Shown piece after piece: positions 1-8,693 of a stretch of 64,000 nt of DNA (the first letter of the stretch is position 1; each line of letters starts with the position of its first letter). The notes under the pieces were generated by a model. That model saw only the letters and a list, made by a program, of their open reading frames with translations, did no database searches and was not told where the DNA came from. The translations under genes were made by a program, and so were the position numbers. This DNA comes from Olleya marilimosa CAM030 (GTDB lineage: Bacteria > Bacteroidota > Bacteroidia > Flavobacteriales > Flavobacteriaceae). The stretch covers positions 62,001-126,000 of the forward strand of contig NZ_JADR01000002.1 in the NCBI RefSeq assembly GCF_000518485.1. Reading direction: 5' to 3'.

Positions 1-588
1 GAAGTTATAAACATGATTAGATTTAGATACTTAACTTCAAAATTCAAACTAACAAACACTGCAGGTGACACCTATAGTTTTGATGGCTTTAAATTTACAG
101 ATTTAGCACAAGACGATTCATACAATTTCATACCAGACATTAATGGTATTCCTTCCGGAACATATACCTTAAGCTTTATTTGGGGATTTAATGAAGAAGA
201 CAATATTGATGGAGCCTATCCAACACTAAATTCTGCTAGCTGGAATTGGCCAGAAATGCTAGGTGGTGGTTATCATTTTTTACAATTTGATGGTATGTAT
301 AATGTAGACACACCAAACCCTTCACCATTTAACTTCCATAATGGTACAGCAAGAGTTACAGATGGATTATTTGAACAAAATTTTGCAACCATAGTATTAG
401 ACACACCAATAATTATCACTAATGAAGCTACTATAGAGGTAAAAATGAATATTGCAGAGTTATTCACCAACCCTAATACATGGGATTTAAACGTATTAGA
501 CACTCCTTTAATGCCTAATTATGACGCTCAAAAAATGATGCAAGAAAATATTTTAAGTGTTTTTAGTATCGGTGAAATAACGCAATAA
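1..588 (+). CDS. MbnP-like (copper-associated) secreted protein, 5' end missing
   Basis: The reading frame is open from the first base, so the N-terminus with its expected signal sequence lies outside the window; the ATG at 13 is internal. The visible 191+ residues match the MbnP family: a segment ending in YLTS, then FDGFKF, SFIWGFN and the hallmark SASWNWPEMLGGGYH (around residues 75-88 from the ATG at 13). In methanotrophs MbnP is a periplasmic copper-associated protein, and its partner MbnH oxidises one of its tryptophans to kynurenine. The next gene, 2 bases downstream, is exactly such a di-haem enzyme, so the two form a co-transcribed pair. Family assignment is from remembered motif patterns. 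Copper binding and the tryptophan modification in this protein are inference. Confidence 0.8.
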   Translation, partial: EVINMIRFRYLTSKFKLTNTAGDTYSFDGFKFTDLAQDDSYNFIPDINGIPSGTYTLSFIWGFNEEDNIDGAYPTLNSASWNWPEMLGGGYHFLQFDGMYNVDTPNPSPFNFHNGTARVTDGLFEQNFATIVLDTPIIITNEATIEVKMNIAELFTNPNTWDLNVLDTPLMPNYDAQKMMQENILSVFSIGEITQ

Positions 589-590
589 TT

Positions 591-1664
591 ATGAAAAATT
601 GGTTAACATACAGCCTTCTTTTTATTACACTAATTAGCTGCTCTTCCGAAGAAAATTCGGAAGAAAACGCGTATGTTCCTATTCCTTTTCAATTAGAAAT
701 ACCACCACTTTTTGAAGAAAAACTAATTGATCCAATAATTCCTGTAACTAATAAATTAACAGTTGAAGGCGTAGCTTTAGGTAAACGTTTATTTTTTGAT
801 AACATACTATCTGTTAATAACACAAAAGCTTGTGCAAGTTGCCATTCACCACAACATGCTTTTGCTGATCCAAGTCAATTTAGTGTTGGTGTAACAAATA
901 TTGAAGGCACCAGAAATAGTATGCCTTTATTTAATTTAGCTTGGAATTTTGACGACAGATATTTCTGGGATGGTCACGCCTTAGGGTTAGAAAACCAAGC
1001 GCTAGAACCTGTAGTGGATGCTAACGAGCTTGGAAACGATAGCTGGCAACCAATAGAGGCTAAGCTTAACAACCACCCAGAATACCCACAACTTTTTAAG
1101 CAAGCATTTGGATCCTCAACAATTACTAAAACTTTAGTAACAAAAGCAATCGCTCAATTTGAACGCACTTTAATTTCAGGAAACTCAAAATTTGATAAAT
1201 TCTCTAACGGAGAAGTAGCTCTAACACCACAAGAGCAAAATGGATTAGATGTCTTTATGGACGAAACTCGTGGAGATTGTTTTCATTGTCATGGCAATCC
1301 AAATAATCCACTTTGGACAGATAACAAGTTCCACAACAACGGTTTAGACGCCACATTTTCAGATTTAGGCTTTGGCCTAGTAACAGGCAACCCTAACGAT
1401 AACGGTAAATTTAAATCGCCATCATTACGCAACTTAGCTTACACTGCTCCTTTTATGCATGATGGAAGATTTGCAACCTTGGATCAAGTTATAGAGCATT
1501 ATAGCACAGGACTTCAGGCTTCTTCTACCATTGACCCTTTAATGAAAAAAGTAGCACAAGGAGGTGTCAATCTTTCTGAGCAAGATAAAGCAGACTTAAA
1601 AGCCTTTTTACTGACACTTTCAGACCCTTCATTTTTAAACAACCAAGCTTTTCTTCCTGAATAA
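591..1664 (+). CDS. Di-haem cytochrome c peroxidase / MauG family lipoprotein (MbnH-like)
   Basis: 357 residues with an N-terminal lipoprotein signal (lipobox LISC, Cys17), so it is anchored on the periplasmic or outer-membrane side. Two CxxCH haem c sites are visible: CASCH at 81-85 and CFHCH at 230-234. APFMHDG near 287-292 supplies a likely axial ligand (Met289 or His290). Length and two-haem layout match bacterial cytochrome c peroxidases and the MauG/MbnH branch. Standing 2 bases after an MbnP-like gene makes the MbnH role (oxidation of a partner-protein tryptophan) more likely than simple peroxide detoxification, but the sequence alone cannot separate the two. Confidence 0.88.
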   Translation: MKNWLTYSLLFITLISCSSEENSEENAYVPIPFQLEIPPLFEEKLIDPIIPVTNKLTVEGVALGKRLFFDNILSVNNTKACASCHSPQHAFADPSQFSVGVTNIEGTRNSMPLFNLAWNFDDRYFWDGHALGLENQALEPVVDANELGNDSWQPIEAKLNNHPEYPQLFKQAFGSSTITKTLVTKAIAQFERTLISGNSKFDKFSNGEVALTPQEQNGLDVFMDETRGDCFHCHGNPNNPLWTDNKFHNNGLDATFSDLGFGLVTGNPNDNGKFKSPSLRNLAYTAPFMHDGRFATLDQVIEHYSTGLQASSTIDPLMKKVAQGGVNLSEQDKADLKAFLLTLSDPSFLNNQAFLPE

Positions 1665-1729
1665 GAAAAACCTATAAAACCATATACTAATATAATGTTA
1701 GTTGATATGGTAAAAAGCGACTGATGTTG

Positions 1730-1737
1730 TATCTTTG
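1730..1737 (+). promoter_or_regulatory. Putative sufA promoter, -7 box
   Basis: TATCTTTG matches the Bacteroidota -7 consensus TAnnTTTG, 32 bases before the sufA start. A TTG lies at 1702-1704, 25 bases upstream, which is longer than the usual spacing. An imperfect inverted repeat (ACTAA 1686-1690, TTAGT 1698-1702) lies just upstream and might be an operator. Confidence 0.6.
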
Positions 1738-1769
1738 CACTCTATTTAGATAAAATCTAATTAACAAGT

Positions 1770-2099
1770 ATGATAAAAGTTTCTGATACAGCTAAAAAGA
1801 AAGTCATCGAATTGATGAATGATGATGGCTTTAACCCAAGCACAGACTACGTTCGCGTTGGTGTAAAAAGTGGTGGTTGTTCTGGATTGTCTTATGATTT
1901 AAAATTTGACAAAGCAAAAGAAGATGAAGACAAAGTCTTTGAAGATAATGACGTTAAAATTATTGTAGACAAGAAAAGTTTTCTTTACCTTATAGGTACC
2001 ACTTTAGAATACTCTGGCGGATTAAACGGAACTGGGTTTGTGTTTAATAACCCTAACGCTAACCGTACTTGCGGTTGTGGCGAATCATTTTCACTATAA
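1770..2099 (+). CDS. sufA: HesB/IscA-type A-type Fe-S carrier, first gene of suf operon
   Basis: 109 residues, the normal size for A-type carriers, covering the whole HesB/IscA fold. The three conserved cysteines are present: Cys37 in SGGCSG, and Cys101 and Cys103 in TCGCGESF near the C-terminus. These bind the cluster that is received from the SufBCD scaffold and handed to apo-proteins in the cytoplasm. It lies 19 bases before sufB and has its own promoter box, so it leads the operon. ErpA or IscA would look the same at this level; the name sufA rests on the position in the suf operon. Confidence 0.9.
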   Translation: MIKVSDTAKKKVIELMNDDGFNPSTDYVRVGVKSGGCSGLSYDLKFDKAKEDEDKVFEDNDVKIIVDKKSFLYLIGTTLEYSGGLNGTGFVFNNPNANRTCGCGESFSL

Positions 2100-2118
2100 T
2101 TAAACTGATAGACAAATT

Positions 2119-3567
2119 ATGTCAAAATATACAGAGGACGACCTTAGAGAAGAATTAAAAACCAAAGAATACGAATATGGTTTTTTTACAGATATTGAAT
2201 CTGAAACATTCCCTATTGGTTTAAACGAAGATATCGTTCGTGCTATTTCTATGAAAAAAGAAGAGCCAGAATGGATGACAGAATGGAGACTTGAAGCATT
2301 TAAGGTGTGGAAAGCAATGGAAGAGCCTGATTGGGCTAATGTAAATTATACAAAACCGGATTTTCAGGCTATAGCATACTACTCTGCTCCTGTTGCTGTA
2401 GATCCCAACAAAACCTTAGATGATGTAGATCCAGATTTACTAGCAATGTATAAAAAGCTAGGAATATCTGTAGACGAACAAAAAAAGATGAACAATGTAG
2501 CTATGGATATTGTTGTTGATTCTGTTTCGGTTGCTACAACTTTTAAAAAGACTTTAGCCGAAAAAGGTATTATTTTTATGCCAATTTCTGAGGCCATAAA
2601 AGAACATCCAGAATTAGTAAGAAAATATATTGGTACCATCGTACCAACAACAGACAACTTTTATGCAGCTTTAAATAGTGCTGTATTTAGTGATGGATCA
2701 TTTTGTTATATTCCAAAAGGAGTGAAATGCCCAATGGAATTATCAACTTACTTTAGGATTAATCAAGGTGGTACTGGACAATTTGAACGCACATTATTAG
2801 TTGCAGACAAAGGTAGTTATGTATCATACCTAGAGGGTTGTACTGCACCAAGTAGAGACGAAAACCAATTACACGCAGCAGTTGTAGAGCTTATTGCTTT
2901 AGAGGATGCTGAAATAAAATACAGTACAGTACAAAACTGGTATCCTGGAAATGCCGAAGGAAAAGGTGGTGTTTACAACTTTGTAACTAAACGTGGTTTA
3001 TGCGAAAAAAACGCTAAAATCTCTTGGACTCAAGTAGAAACAGGAAGTGCTGTGACATGGAAGTATCCTAGTTGTATTTTAAAAGGTGACAACTCTGTAG
3101 GTGAATTTTACTCTATTGCAGTTACTAATAATCACCAACAAGCAGACACTGGAACTAAAATGATTCATTTGGGTAAAAACACCAAATCAACTATTATTTC
3201 CAAAGGTATCTCTGCAGGAAAATCACAAAACTCTTATCGTGGTTTAGTTCAAATTAGTAGTCGTGCAGACAATGCTAGAAACTTTTCACAATGTGATAGT
3301 TTGTTAATGGGTAACGAGTGTGGTGCACACACCTTCCCATATATAGAAGCTAAAAATAAGACTGCACAAATAGAGCACGAAGCAACAACAAGCAAAATTG
3401 GTGAAGACCAAATATTTTATTGCAACCAACGTGGTATAGATACTGAAAAAGCAATTGCTTTAATTGTAAATGGATTTAGTAAAGAAGTACTAAATAAACT
3501 ACCAATGGAGTTTGCTATTGAAGCTCAAAAACTATTAGAAATCTCGTTAGAAGGATCTGTCGGATAA
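2119..3567 (+). CDS. sufB: Fe-S cluster assembly scaffold SufB
   Basis: 482 residues, the usual SufB length. SufB is the scaffold subunit of the SufBC2D complex, on which sulfur from SufS/SufE and iron are built into a cluster. The C-terminal beta-helix region carries [12 protein letters not shown] with Cys392, which corresponds to the catalytic cysteine at the SufB-SufD interface, and [15 protein letters not shown] with His420/Glu421, which corresponds to the conserved His-Glu pair. No internal stop or insertion is seen. It follows sufA by 19 bases. Two unrelated lipoprotein genes separate it from sufC, an unusual break in the core operon. Confidence 0.97.
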   Translation: MSKYTEDDLREELKTKEYEYGFFTDIESETFPIGLNEDIVRAISMKKEEPEWMTEWRLEAFKVWKAMEEPDWANVNYTKPDFQAIAYYSAPVAVDPNKTLDDVDPDLLAMYKKLGISVDEQKKMNNVAMDIVVDSVSVATTFKKTLAEKGIIFMPISEAIKEHPELVRKYIGTIVPTTDNFYAALNSAVFSDGSFCYIPKGVKCPMELSTYFRINQGGTGQFERTLLVADKGSYVSYLEGCTAPSRDENQLHAAVVELIALEDAEIKYSTVQNWYPGNAEGKGGVYNFVTKRGLCEKNAKISWTQVETGSAVTWKYPSCILKGDNSVGEFYSIAVTNNHQQADTGTKMIHLGKNTKSTIISKGISAGKSQNSYRGLVQISSRADNARNFSQCDSLLMGNECGAHTFPYIEAKNKTAQIEHEATTSKIGEDQIFYCNQRGIDTEKAIALIVNGFSKEVLNKLPMEFAIEAQKLLEISLEGSVG

Positions 3568-3577
3568 TACAAATACT

Positions 3578-4441
3578 ATGAAAAAACTAACCCTAATTTT
3601 ATTAAGCTTAACCTTTATGGTAGCTTGTAAAAAAGATAATAAACAAACTGAGGTTACTACCCAAACAAAAGCAGAACCAATCAAACTATTTATGTTTGAT
3701 GGCGGAACAGTTCAGGTTAACAAATTAGAGATCTTTTCTCAAGACGATTTGTATAAAGGTGAAAGCAAAACTTTTGCTGATATGTTTTTTGTAGTACAAC
3801 ACCCAAAAGGCAATTTGCTTTGGGATGCTGGATTAGCAGAAGGTTTAGTAGGACAACAACCATTTACTACTCCTGATGGTGCGTTTACTGTTTCTAGAAA
3901 TCAAGGTATTGAAGAGCAACTAAAAATTATAGGATTAGAAGCTAAGGATATTGATTACATAGCCTTATCACACACACATTTTGATCACTCTGGATCAGCA
4001 TCTAAATTAGCACATGCCACTTGGATTGTACAAGAAGTAGAATATGACTTTGTAACAAGTATAGAGCAACAAAAAAACAATCCTGATAACTACAATGCTA
4101 TTAAGGATTTAAAAACAACTAAAAAAATCAATGGAGATTTAGATGTCTTTGGCGATGGTAAAGTAGTTATCAAGTCAACTCCAGGTCACACACCAGGTCA
4201 TCAATCTTTATTTTTAGATTTAGAGCAAGAAGGACCATTATTTTTAGCAGGAGATTTATATCATTTTGAAGAAAACAGAACTAATCATATCGTACCAAGT
4301 TTCAACTTTAGTGTAGAAGACACAAAAGCATCTATGGAAGCTTTTGAAACTTTTGCAAAACAAAAAGGAGCACGAGTGATTATTCAGCATTCAACAAAAG
4401 ATTACAATAGTTTAAACCACGCACCAGAACCTATCCAATAA
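3578..4441 (+). CDS. Metallo-beta-lactamase-fold lipoprotein, N-acyl-homoserine-lactonase-like
   Basis: 287 residues with a lipoprotein signal (lipobox MVAC, Cys17). The metal-binding set of the MBL fold is complete: HTHFDH at 132-137, His204 in STPGHTPGH, Asp226 in AGDLYH and His271. The doubled PGHTPGH and overall length resemble the AHL-lactonase (AiiA/AttM) branch more than RNase Z or glyoxalase II. It is therefore a probable periplasmic or surface di-metal hydrolase. It starts 10 bases after sufB and is followed 8 bases later by another lipoprotein, so it is transcribed within the suf operon, although its predicted location is outside the cytoplasm. The substrate is unknown; lactonase is only one possibility. 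Confidence 0.82.
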   Translation: MKKLTLILLSLTFMVACKKDNKQTEVTTQTKAEPIKLFMFDGGTVQVNKLEIFSQDDLYKGESKTFADMFFVVQHPKGNLLWDAGLAEGLVGQQPFTTPDGAFTVSRNQGIEEQLKIIGLEAKDIDYIALSHTHFDHSGSASKLAHATWIVQEVEYDFVTSIEQQKNNPDNYNAIKDLKTTKKINGDLDVFGDGKVVIKSTPGHTPGHQSLFLDLEQEGPLFLAGDLYHFEENRTNHIVPSFNFSVEDTKASMEAFETFAKQKGARVIIQHSTKDYNSLNHAPEPIQ

Positions 4442-4449
4442 ATTTAAGC

Positions 4450-4797
4450 ATGAAAAAAGCAGCTATTTTTTTAATTTTTATTGCATTTATAAGTTGTAAA
4501 AAAGATCAAGGGACATCCTTTAAAGGAGATTTTGTGTATTATGCTAATGCTGCAGTATTCCAAGTTGGAAATGATATACATGGTGTAGTTTTAAATGATC
4601 AGGCAAATGCATTGGCAGAACAAGCTAAACAATATCAACAAGAGCCAACAGACATGGTAACCATTGAGGTTTTAGGAGAATTAATTCCTAAAAAAGAAAA
4701 TGAAGACAGCTGGCCTTTTAAATTAAAAATAAATAAAATAGTAAGCGTTAGCGCTTTAGACCCGAATAAAAACGACGTTATCAAACTAGGAAAATAA
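4450..4797 (+). CDS. Small lipoprotein of unknown function in suf operon
   Basis: 115 residues; the lipobox is FISC (Cys16) followed by KKDQG, almost the same start as the preceding MBL lipoprotein. The mature part of about 100 residues is predicted to be mostly beta-strand ([34 protein letters not shown]). It has some resemblance to the OB-like C-terminal domain of NlpE-type lipoproteins, which I cannot confirm. It lies between the MBL lipoprotein (8 bases) and sufC (5 bases), so it belongs to the same transcript. I do not recognise a function. Confidence 0.72.
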   Translation: MKKAAIFLIFIAFISCKKDQGTSFKGDFVYYANAAVFQVGNDIHGVVLNDQANALAEQAKQYQQEPTDMVTIEVLGELIPKKENEDSWPFKLKINKIVSVSALDPNKNDVIKLGK

Positions 4798-4802
4798 ACA
4801 GT

Positions 4803-5555
4803 ATGTTACAAATAAAAAATTTACACGCAAGTGTTGAAGATAAATCTATTTTAAAAGGTATTAACCTTGAAGTTAAAGCAGGAGAAGTACATGCTATTAT
4901 GGGACCAAACGGTTCTGGTAAAAGTACATTGGCTTCTGTAATAGCAGGAAAAGAAGAATATGAAGTAACAGATGGAACTATTCTTTTAGAAGGTGAAGAC
5001 ATTGAAGATTTAGCAGCAGAAGAGCGTGCGCATAAAGGTGTGTTTTTATCGTTTCAATATCCAGTAGAAATTCCTGGAGTTAGTGTGACTAACTTTATGA
5101 AAACTGCAATTAACGAAACACGTAAAGCTAAAGGTTTACCTGATATGCCAGCAAACGAAATGCTAAAAATGATTCGTGAAAAATCTGAACTTTTAGAGAT
5201 TGATCGTAAGTTTTTATCTAGATCTTTAAACGAAGGATTCTCTGGTGGAGAAAAAAAGCGTAACGAGATTTTCCAAATGGCTATGTTAGAGCCTAAATTG
5301 GCTATACTAGATGAAACTGATTCAGGATTAGACATTGATGCCTTACGTATAGTAGCAAATGGTGTAAACAAGTTAAAAAGCAAGGATAATGCAGTTATTG
5401 TTATAACGCACTACCAACGCCTATTAGACTACATCGTACCAGATTTTGTACACGTACTTTACAAAGGTCGTATTGTTAAATCTGGAGGAAAAGAATTAGC
5501 ACACGAGTTAGAAGAAAAAGGTTACGACTGGATCAAAGAAGAAGTAGACGCTTAA
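4803..5555 (+). CDS. sufC: Fe-S assembly ATPase SufC
   Basis: 250 residues, a soluble ABC-type ATPase with no membrane segment. Walker A is GPNGSGKST (residues 35-43). The signature region is [15 protein letters not shown] followed by the Walker [13 protein letters not shown], the SufC-specific form with an acidic D-loop. In the SufBC2D complex its ATP-driven dimerisation opens the SufB-SufD interface for cluster assembly. It is 5 bases after the small lipoprotein. About 125 bases without a gene follow before sufD. Confidence 0.97.
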   Translation: MLQIKNLHASVEDKSILKGINLEVKAGEVHAIMGPNGSGKSTLASVIAGKEEYEVTDGTILLEGEDIEDLAAEERAHKGVFLSFQYPVEIPGVSVTNFMKTAINETRKAKGLPDMPANEMLKMIREKSELLEIDRKFLSRSLNEGFSGGEKKRNEIFQMAMLEPKLAILDETDSGLDIDALRIVANGVNKLKSKDNAVIVITHYQRLLDYIVPDFVHVLYKGRIVKSGGKELAHELEEKGYDWIKEEVDA

Positions 5556-5680
5556 AAAGTTTGTAATGGTAATGTAATTTAACAGAAAGATTACCCTTAA
5601 AAACACAAATAATTATAATACGTTACAGCCTTACTAGACAATTATTGTTTTTTAAAAGCTGAATACCGAAGACTTACAAT

Positions 5681-6994
5681 ATGAGTTTAAAAGAAAAATT
5701 AGTATCCTCTTTTTTAGCATTCGAAAATCAAGTGGATTTAGAGTCTAAAATACACGATGTTAGAAGCGAAGCAATAAAAACGTTTGAGGCTAAAGGCTTT
5801 CCTACCAAAAAGGATGAAGCTTGGAAGTACACCTCATTAAATAGCGTTTTAAAACACGATTACAGTCTGTTTCCTAAACAAGACAATGCCTTAGAGTACA
5901 GTGATATTAAAAAATATTTTCTAGATGATATTGACACTTATAAAATCGTGTTTATAGATGGTAAATATTCGTCTAATTTATCTCAAACTACTCATGATGG
6001 TATTGATGTTTGCCTAATGTCTTCAGCATTACACAAACCTAAATACCAACTAATTATTGAAAACTACTTTAATAAAGTAGCAGGTAAAGAAGGATTAACC
6101 TCTTTAAATACCGCTTTTTCTAAAGAAGGTGCCTACATACACATTCCTAAAAACAAAGTGGTTGCAAAACCAATACAAATTGTTCATTTTTCTACAGGTA
6201 ATGAAGCTGCATTAATGCTTCAACCACGTAACTTAATAGTTGTAGATGAAAATTCTCATGTACAAATTATTGAACGTCACCAAAGTTTGACAGATAATCC
6301 TGTTTTAACAAACTCGGTTACAGAAATTGTTGCTAACAAACGTGCCATAGTTGATTACTATAAAGTACAAAATGACAACATTAATGCATCATTAATAGAC
6401 AGCACTTTTGTAGAGCAAAAACGCGAAAGCCATGTATCTGTGCATACATTTAGCTTTGGAGGAAAGTTAACTCGTAACAACTTAAACTTCTATCAAAACG
6501 GAGAGTATATGGACTCTACATTAAACGGAGTTACTATTATTGGAGATAAACAACATGTTGACCACAACACTTTAGTACATCACATAGAGCCTAATTGTGA
6601 AAGTCACCAAGATTATAAAGGGATTTTTAACGATAGCTCAACAGGAGTTTTTAATGGTAAGGTTGTTGTAAACAAGGAAGCACAAAAAACCAATGCATTT
6701 CAATCAAACAACAACATATTATTAAGCGATAAAGCAACAATAAACTCTAAACCTCAACTAGAAATTTTTGCAGATGATGTAAAATGTTCTCATGGTTGTA
6801 CCATAGGACAATTAGACGAAAGCGCTTTATTTTATATGAAATCAAGAGGTATTCCTGAAAAAGAAGCTAAAGGGCTATTAATGTACGCCTTTAGTAATAA
6901 CGTTTTAAAATCTGTGAAAATTCCAGAATTAAAACAACGAATAACTAAAATTATTGCCAACAAACTAGGTGTTAATATAGGTTTTGACTTGTAA
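5681..6994 (+). CDS. sufD: Fe-S assembly protein SufD
   Basis: 437 residues, typical of SufD, the paralogous partner of SufB in the scaffold complex. It has the N-terminal helical part with KKDEAWKYTSL and the C-terminal beta-helix. The conserved VKCSHGCTIGQLDE contains His371, the position linked to iron acquisition at the interface with SufB. It is separated from sufC by 125 bases in which I see no gene and no convincing promoter, and it is followed 5 bases later by a small membrane protein gene. Confidence 0.96.
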   Translation: MSLKEKLVSSFLAFENQVDLESKIHDVRSEAIKTFEAKGFPTKKDEAWKYTSLNSVLKHDYSLFPKQDNALEYSDIKKYFLDDIDTYKIVFIDGKYSSNLSQTTHDGIDVCLMSSALHKPKYQLIIENYFNKVAGKEGLTSLNTAFSKEGAYIHIPKNKVVAKPIQIVHFSTGNEAALMLQPRNLIVVDENSHVQIIERHQSLTDNPVLTNSVTEIVANKRAIVDYYKVQNDNINASLIDSTFVEQKRESHVSVHTFSFGGKLTRNNLNFYQNGEYMDSTLNGVTIIGDKQHVDHNTLVHHIEPNCESHQDYKGIFNDSSTGVFNGKVVVNKEAQKTNAFQSNNNILLSDKATINSKPQLEIFADDVKCSHGCTIGQLDESALFYMKSRGIPEKEAKGLLMYAFSNNVLKSVKIPELKQRITKIIANKLGVNIGFDL

Positions 6995-6999
6995 CAAAT

Positions 7000-7314
7000 A
7001 TGGATATTTTAAACACTTCAAACAAAACCTTTATTAAATTAATTAGTATTTGTTTAGTAATAGCTACTGTAACAGGCACGCTGTTTTATTTTACAAAAGG
7101 TGGTTTTTTTGATGGTATATTATTAACATTTGTAGGTCTATCTTGTACTTACATGTTATTAGTTTTATCTGTATTTGTATTTAAAAACTTAATTAACTTT
7201 ATGGCAAAAGGTAACATAAAGCTAATCCATGTGGCTTTGTCACTTATTATAACTTTAGTAATGTGTGTTTATCTTTTTATACAACTGTTTAACATTGTAG
7301 CTAAACAGTTTTAA
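7000..7314 (+). CDS. Small three-helix membrane protein of unknown function
   Basis: 104 residues with three predicted membrane helices, roughly 12-31, 38-62 and 75-99, and few charged residues. I recognise no family. It starts 5 bases after sufD and 14 bases before sufS, so it is co-transcribed with core suf genes. No metal-binding or catalytic residues stand out. Confidence 0.68.
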   Translation: MDILNTSNKTFIKLISICLVIATVTGTLFYFTKGGFFDGILLTFVGLSCTYMLLVLSVFVFKNLINFMAKGNIKLIHVALSLIITLVMCVYLFIQLFNIVAKQF

Positions 7315-7328
7315 AAATACTATCAATT

Positions 7329-8543
7329 ATGTTAGACATCAACTTAATACGTAAAGATTTTCCAATACTTAAAAGACAAGTAAATGGTAAACCGTTGGTG
7401 TATTTTGATAATGCAGCAACATCACAAACACCACAACAGGTTATTGATGTTATTGTAGATTACTACTCTAATTACAACGCAAACATACATCGTGGTGTCC
7501 ACGCACTAAGTCAAGAAGCTACAGACAAATATGAAGCAGCTAGACATACAATACAAAACCATTTTAATGCTAAAAAAGCACAGGAGATTATATTTACTTC
7601 TGGTACAACACATGCTATTAACTTAGTTGCTAATGGTTTTAGCAAATTAATAAACCAAGATGATGAGCTTATCGTTTCGGCTTTAGAACATCATAGCAAT
7701 ATAGTACCTTGGCAAATGCTTTGCGAAAAAACTGGAGCAAAACTTAAGGTAATACCAATGACTTTAGAAGGTGAACTGGATATGGAAGCTTATACAGCTT
7801 TGCTTTCTGAAAAAACAAAACTTGTTTTTGTAAACCATATATCAAACGCTTTAGGAACCATAAATCCTATAAAAACAATAATCAATCAAGCTCATAATTT
7901 TGGCGCTGCTGTGCTGATAGATGGTGCACAAGCTTGTCCACACATCAAACCTGATGTACAAGCATTAGATGTAGATTTTTATGTAACATCTGCCCACAAA
8001 ATTTGTGGTCCAACTGGTGTTGGTATGTTATACGGAAAAGAAGAGTGGCTTAACAAAATGGAACCCTATCAAGGTGGTGGAGAAATGATTGACCAAGTTA
8101 CTTTTGAAAAAACAACTTATGCAGGCTTACCTCATAAATTTGAAGCTGGAACACCTAATATTTGTGGTGGTATTGCTTTTGGAGCAGCATTGGATTATAT
8201 GAATGCTATTGGTTTTGATAAAATAGCTACTTATGAAAAAGAACTATTAGATTATGGAACAGAAAAATTGTTAGAAATTGAAGGTCTTAAAATTTATGGC
8301 ACTTCAAACAATAAAACGTCTGTAATATCCTTTAATTTAGAAGGCATTCACCCTTATGACGTTGGTACATTACTAGACAAAATGGGAATCGCTGTTCGTA
8401 CAGGTCACCATTGTGCGCAACCAATAATGAGCTTTTATAATATACCTGGAACCATTAGAGCGTCGTTTGCATTTTATAATACTAAAGCAGAAATTGATGC
8501 TTTAGTTTCTGGAGTTAAAAAAGCAAAAATGATGCTTTCATAA
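7329..8543 (+). CDS. sufS: Cysteine desulfurase SufS
   Basis: 404 residues, a full-length class V PLP aminotransferase fold. Lys224 in TSAHKICGPTG binds PLP, and the catalytic Cys362 lies in VRTGHHCAQPIM, the group II (SufS/CsdA) form with an RxGHHCA motif. It releases sulfur from cysteine as a persulfide that SufE (encoded at 10738) passes to SufB. It is the last gene of the operon; a hairpin terminator follows at 8572. Confidence 0.97.
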   Translation: MLDINLIRKDFPILKRQVNGKPLVYFDNAATSQTPQQVIDVIVDYYSNYNANIHRGVHALSQEATDKYEAARHTIQNHFNAKKAQEIIFTSGTTHAINLVANGFSKLINQDDELIVSALEHHSNIVPWQMLCEKTGAKLKVIPMTLEGELDMEAYTALLSEKTKLVFVNHISNALGTINPIKTIINQAHNFGAAVLIDGAQACPHIKPDVQALDVDFYVTSAHKICGPTGVGMLYGKEEWLNKMEPYQGGGEMIDQVTFEKTTYAGLPHKFEAGTPNICGGIAFGAALDYMNAIGFDKIATYEKELLDYGTEKLLEIEGLKIYGTSNNKTSVISFNLEGIHPYDVGTLLDKMGIAVRTGHHCAQPIMSFYNIPGTIRASFAFYNTKAEIDALVSGVKKAKMMLS

Positions 8544-8571
8544 AATAACAACTATAAATTATATTAAAAAC

Positions 8572-8598
8572 GCTCAATAGAAATATTGAGCATTTTTA
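8572..8598 (+). terminator. Rho-independent-type terminator after sufS
   Basis: A perfect 7-bp stem, GCTCAAT (8572-8578) with ATTGAGC (8585-8591), and a 6-base loop, followed by a short T-rich tail. It lies 29 bases after the sufS stop and ends the suf operon. Confidence 0.75.
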
Positions 8599-8693
8599 TA
8601 TTCATATGTATTTTGTCGAAAATGTTTTAATACTTTATATAAAAAGTGAAAAATTTATATATTTCACAAATGTTTAACAAAATATTAATACAT

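Noticed and set aside
8646-8693. GTG at 8646 as start of the M43 protease
   Set aside because: It adds 16 residues before an ordinary signal peptide that begins properly at the ATG at 8694.
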